DNA of 31,200 nt from Planctomycetaceae bacterium (GTDB lineage: Bacteria > Planctomycetota > Planctomycetia > Pirellulales > UBA1268): contig SIAG01000001.1 of assembly GCA_009691925.1 (NCBI GenBank), positions 1-31,200 on the forward strand, in the 5' to 3' direction. Below the pieces are notes generated by a model. That model had not been told where the DNA came from, ran no database searches, and saw only the letters and a program-made list of their open reading frames with translations. Made by a program: the position numbers and the translations under genes. Shown in pieces: positions 30,810-31,200 of the stretch. Each line of letters begins with the position of its first letter. Within the stretch, counting starts at the first letter, position 1.

Positions 30810-31200
30810 CTGCAGAAAACAAGGAACAGACGAGGGGGGGGCCTGCGACGTGCGTCCCTCCAGCGGGGCATCTGTTTGCAAAACTGGTAGCAAACCGACC
30901 GAAAAACGAATCAATCGGTCACATCGGCAGGGGCCGCAAAAGCGTCGCCTCCACGCTCGGTAGGTGAACGGCGTGGCACCGGCACGCGGACGACATGATC
31001 TGGCTGACCGTTGCCGAGATACGGCTCCGTCTGCCACTCGCCGTCGTTGATCCATCCGTCATGGCCACGGCCACGGCCACGGCCACGGCCATCGCCACTC
31101 GCCGTCGTTGCCGTTGGAGCCGACGCTCATCGGGTGCGAAGGGAGCCCGCGGCGGGGGCACTTGTCAATCACGCCGAGCCATCCAAATGAAGACCGGTGC
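30810..31200. other. Gene-free right edge with a short terminator-like hairpin
   Basis: No supported gene. GACCGA/TCGGTC (about 30897-30920, twelve-base loop) might follow the tRNA transcript but has no T run. The only minus-strand frame (30919-31161) owes part of its text to a 6-bp repeat and looks spurious. Confidence 0.5.
31033..31110. repeat. GGCCAC hexamer repeat flanked by 17-bp direct repeats
   Basis: GCCACTCGCCGTCGTTG occurs at 31033-31049 and at 31094-31110. Between them, GGCCAC is repeated four times with a partial fifth copy (31063-31091). The arrangement looks like replication slippage within a local duplication. Confidence 0.85.

Noticed and set aside
30445..30822. N-terminal extension of the metF frame
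   Set aside because: Its first residues (VPEVGLEPTRH) are the backward translation of tRNA-Leu, and the rest is low-complexity; MetF homology begins at the GTG at 30444.
30919..31161. 80-residue minus-strand frame
   Set aside because: Contains a repeat-derived Met-Ala-Val run and has no domain or ribosome-binding site.

Overview
The window is high-GC bacterial chromosome and most probably comes from a planctomycete. The evidence is a DUF1559 pseudopilin-like protein with a prepilin N-terminus, a DUF2617-like gene, the planctomycete-style EF-Ts, Lgt and APC permease sequences, many GTG/TTG starts, and GC-rich palindromic repeats between genes. No plasmid, phage or transposase gene is visible. 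Lineage is inferred from remembered protein families, not from a search.

Layout, left to right. (1) 1-4000, minus strand: frr (ribosome recycling factor) is followed by an ABC exporter of two ATPases and one ABC-2-type permease, joined by start/stop overlaps; an 18-bp tandem repeat lies at the window edge. (2) 4186-8327: a secreted prolyl-oligopeptidase-like hydrolase (+) converges on an APC permease (-), with a 23-bp tandem repeat between them that runs into the permease stop codon. (3) 8409-10255, minus: a single-TM protein of unknown function and a DUF1559 pseudopilin-like protein. (4) 10566-13244, minus: rpsB-tsf-pyrH, the translation/nucleotide cluster that in many bacteria continues directly into frr; here frr is about 6.6 kb away. 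(5) 13681-15782, plus: ilvN-ilvC (branched-chain amino-acid synthesis, without ilvB) and a small conserved-looking gene. (6) 15756-18321: an accessory pocket bounded by copies of a composite palindromic repeat carrying the last nine codons of the small gene; inside are an AT-richer secreted orphan and an antitoxin with a truncated PemK/MazF-type toxin. (7) 18333-26407, minus: a long co-directional run read in the order folK (fused to a kinase-like domain)-panC-lgt-membrane protein-CDGSH protein-MMPL transporter-RlmI-like methyltransferase, with several ATGA overlaps. (8) 27382-29456, plus: a CPBP protease-family membrane protein, a DUF2617-like protein and a CheY-like receiver protein. (9) 29563-31200: metF (-), a G-quadruplex-type repeat, tRNA-Leu(CAA) (+), and a gene-free right edge.

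Functionally the window is mainly housekeeping: translation factors, UMP kinase, folate, pantothenate, methionine and valine/isoleucine synthesis, and lipoprotein maturation. The least explained parts are the repeat-bounded pocket at 15.8-18.3 kb, the FolK fusion with a degraded P-loop, the tandem array that sets the C-terminus of the APC permease, and the Lgt with a duplicated N-terminal segment. I did not find a convincing complete new system; the repeat/gene-tail structure is the best candidate for something undescribed.
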